DNA of 14,526 nt from CAYJLA01 sp964371305 (lineage in GTDB: Bacteria; Bacillota_I; Bacilli_A; RFN20; CAG-826), in contig CAYJLA010000024.1 of the NCBI GenBank assembly GCA_964371305.1, forward strand, positions 1 through 14,526, given 5' to 3'. The notes under the pieces were generated by a model. It was given only the letters and a program-made list of their open reading frames with translations. It was not told the DNA's origin and made no database searches. Position numbers and translations under genes: made by a program. Below, in pieces: positions 12,861 to 14,526 of this stretch; the first letter of the stretch is position 1; every line of letters starts with the position of its first letter.

Positions 12861-13728
12861 TATTGCAATCGGTAAATACCTTCCATATAACACTTTTGTT
12901 CATAGATTGGACCCAAGAGTGAAAGTCATAATTACCATAATGCTTATGGTTTCGATTTTCCTAGGTTTTGAATCATGGACATTATCATTTGCTATGCTTG
13001 CTATCAATGCAATTGTTGTAGTTACTTTAATGTTGATTAGTAAGGTAAGTTTTAAGACGTTTTTTGTTCAGTTAAAGTTTTTATGGATTATGGTAGTGTT
13101 CTTGGCTTTGATAAATATTTTTGTACCACCTGTAAATTCAACACACATTATGATTAATATAAATGGATTTATCATTTATTGGGAAGCTCTTTTAATGCTT
13201 ATTAAAGTTTTTATTCGTATTGCGCTGATGTTGATGATTACACTTATATTAACTGCTTCTACTAAACCAATGGCTTTAACTGATGCTTTTGAATGGTTTA
13301 TGACTCCATTCAAACTTATAAGACTTCCTGCACATGAACTTGCAATGACTACATCTTTAGCGCTTCGCTTTATTCCAACATTTATTGAAGACACAGAAAG
13401 AATAATGAAAGCTCAAACTAGCCGTGGTGTTGATTTTAAATATGGAAGTATAAAAGTAAAGTTTAAAGGCATAATCTCGCTTATAGTTCCCTTAATGATT
13501 TTGGCCTTTTCTAGAAGTGAAGAACTAACCGACTCTCTTGAAGCAAGAGGATATGATCCAAAAGGCGTTAGAACTCGTTATAGAGTGATGAAGTGGAAGA
13601 TGTTAGACACTTTTACAGCTATTGTATTTACAGTTTTTTTAGCAGCTAATATTACGCTTTCAGTGCTTAATTACGATTTTGTTTCTTATATAATAAATTT
13701 AATCAATCCAAGTATAGGTATGTGGTAA
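12853..13728 (+). CDS. ecfT: Energy-coupling factor transmembrane protein EcfT
   Basis: Protein of 291 residues from a GTG start with GAGGTG 5 nt upstream. The N-terminus 'LPYNTFVHRLDPRVK' is the family hallmark, followed by several hydrophobic helices (about 24-60, 75-92, 108-135) and a cytoplasmic coupling region with 'LALRFIPTFIEDTERIMKAQ'. Of the two Ala-Arg-Gly coupling motifs that dock onto the EcfA grooves, the second is intact ('EARGYD', ARG 231-233), while the first reads SRG (190-192). EcfT is the scaffold that binds S components and transmits ATPase movements. Its stop shares a base with the truA start, the familiar ecfA1-ecfA2-ecfT-truA order of Bacillota. Confidence 0.95.
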   Translation: MNNIAIGKYLPYNTFVHRLDPRVKVIITIMLMVSIFLGFESWTLSFAMLAINAIVVVTLMLISKVSFKTFFVQLKFLWIMVVFLALINIFVPPVNSTHIMININGFIIYWEALLMLIKVFIRIALMLMITLILTASTKPMALTDAFEWFMTPFKLIRLPAHELAMTTSLALRFIPTFIEDTERIMKAQTSRGVDFKYGSIKVKFKGIISLIVPLMILAFSRSEELTDSLEARGYDPKGVRTRYRVMKWKMLDTFTAIVFTVFLAANITLSVLNYDFVSYIINLINPSIGMW

Positions 13729-14465
13729 TGAGATATTTTGTTAGATGTATGTATAATGGTAGTGCCTATTCAGGGTGGCAAGTTCAACCTGGAAAAAAAA
13801 CTATTCAAGAAGTAATTGAAAAGCAGTTATCAAAAATACTTAATAATAAAACAACTATTTATTCTTCAGGAAGAACTGACGCCGGTGTTAGTGCACTGGA
13901 TCAAGCATTTCATTTTGATAGCGTTAAAAAAATTAATGATGTTGATCTTTTTAAATATTCATTAAACAGAATACTTCCATGTGATATTAGGTTAATTTCT
14001 ATTGAAGTAGTAGATGATGCATTTAACGCAAGGTTTTCTAGTAAGAAAAAAACATATGAATATACATACTATTTTGGTGAAGCGATACCATTTAATTATC
14101 AAAATTCACATATCATATATAAGCGACCAGATGTTTCAATAATGAAAGAGGCCGCAAAACTATTTATAGGAAAACACTGTTTTAAAAATTTTACAACAAA
14201 AGAAGAAGATGAAAAAAAATATGTAAGAACAATATTTAATGCTTCGATAGTCGAGAAAGAATCATTTATAAAATTTACTGTGTCTGGAGATGGATTTATG
14301 CGTTATATGGTTCGTTTAATTGCCGGAGAGTTATTAGCAGTTGGTCAAAACAAAAAAACAATAGAGGAAGTAAAAAATATGTTGGACGCAAACTCCATGA
14401 CAAAAGCAAAGTATAAATTGCCTCCTGAAGGTTTATTACTTAAAGAAGTAAATTATGATAAATAA
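13728..14465 (+). CDS. truA: tRNA pseudouridine(38-40) synthase TruA
   Basis: Protein of 245 residues from ATG 13728, which overlaps the ecfT stop (TAATG). An in-frame GTG at 13722 would add two residues and is less likely. Family blocks are 'YNGSAYSGWQVQPG' near the start, 'SSGRTDAGVSAL' with catalytic Asp51, 'RFSSKKKTYEYTYY' and 'GDGFMRYMVRLIAG'. The enzyme isomerises uridines 38-40 in the anticodon arm of many tRNAs. The length is normal. Its position after ecfT is conserved in Bacillota and implies co-transcription. The next gene starts 11 nt before its stop. Confidence 0.96.
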   Translation: MRYFVRCMYNGSAYSGWQVQPGKKTIQEVIEKQLSKILNNKTTIYSSGRTDAGVSALDQAFHFDSVKKINDVDLFKYSLNRILPCDIRLISIEVVDDAFNARFSSKKKTYEYTYYFGEAIPFNYQNSHIIYKRPDVSIMKEAAKLFIGKHCFKNFTTKEEDEKKYVRTIFNASIVEKESFIKFTVSGDGFMRYMVRLIAGELLAVGQNKKTIEEVKNMLDANSMTKAKYKLPPEGLLLKEVNYDK

Positions 14466-14526
14466 ATTAAGTTACTGTTTCCATACTCATACTAAAAGAT
14501 GTGGACACGCACATGGAAGTGATGAG
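14455..14526 (+). CDS. PHP-domain phosphoesterase, histidinol-phosphatase-like (partial, runs off window)
   Basis: The 24 visible codons start at ATG 14455, overlapping truA by 11 nt, and stay open to the window end. The translation includes 'FHTHTKRCGHAHGSDE', the first metal-binding motif of the PHP superfamily (H-x-H plus a following Cys-Gly-His), in the form seen in HisK/HisJ-type histidinol-phosphatases and related phosphoesterases. In lineages without histidine synthesis such proteins often act on other phosphate esters, so the substrate is open. Only the N-terminus is visible; the C-terminal part lies outside. Confidence 0.75.
   Translation, partial: MINKLSYCFHTHTKRCGHAHGSDE

Noticed and set aside
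1..14526. CRISPR array, insertion sequence, tRNA or rRNA gene
   Set aside because: No regularly spaced repeats, transposase motifs, terminal inverted repeats, or conserved tRNA/rRNA sequences were seen; nearly all of the window is accounted for by protein genes.

Overview
The window is about 14.5 kb of very AT-rich bacterial DNA, with every credible gene on the + strand and tightly packed (many stop/start overlaps, almost no intergenic space). It suggests a low-GC Bacillota/Mycoplasmatota-type organism, perhaps a gut or host-associated lineage near Erysipelotrichia, RF39 or Acholeplasma. The grounds are the SmpB, FolC, ECF-transporter and TruA sequences, the small single-layer-envelope style surface proteins and the base composition; exact taxonomy cannot be read from here. 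The standard bacterial code fits: all Trp codons in the genes are TGG, and all 20 complete genes stop at TAA (17) or TAG (3), none at TGA. A run of ten Ns at 7560-7569 marks a scaffold gap, so the two halves may not be truly adjacent.

Layout. (1) 76-2990: a small DUF2089-type DNA-binding protein and an 88-residue membrane protein, a rho-independent terminator, then a second 88-residue membrane protein that is a recognisable paralog of the first, followed by two exported proteins of unknown function (436 and 207 residues). (2) 3041-7540: an apparent five-gene operon of capF and capG (two of the three steps from UDP-GlcNAc to UDP-L-FucNAc), a six-helix membrane protein, a surface-anchored endonuclease I, and a second six-helix membrane protein. 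(3) After the gap, 7617-10379: smpB, folC, a FolT-like ECF substrate-binding protein with an unusually long sequence, and a small tail-anchored acidic protein. (4) 10447-14526: a dCMP deaminase, a small membrane protein, the complete ECF energising module (ecfA1, ecfA2, ecfT), truA and the start of a PHP-domain phosphoesterase cut by the window end.

How the genes fit together. FolT captures folate, EcfA1/EcfA2/EcfT energise its uptake, FolC traps it as polyglutamate, and the dCMP deaminase supplies dUMP, whose conversion to dTMP consumes folate. SmpB and TruA are housekeeping translation functions. CapF/CapG supply a sugar nucleotide for a surface polysaccharide, though the first enzyme (CapE) is not here. 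The nuclease is exported and held at the membrane, flanked on both sides by membrane proteins of matching topology whose genes overlap it. Three operon-head genes (DUF2089, capF, smpB) have a -10 hexamer ending 6-7 nt before the ATG and no Shine-Dalgarno, which suggests leaderless mRNAs. Most operon-internal genes, by contrast, carry visible Shine-Dalgarno sequences.
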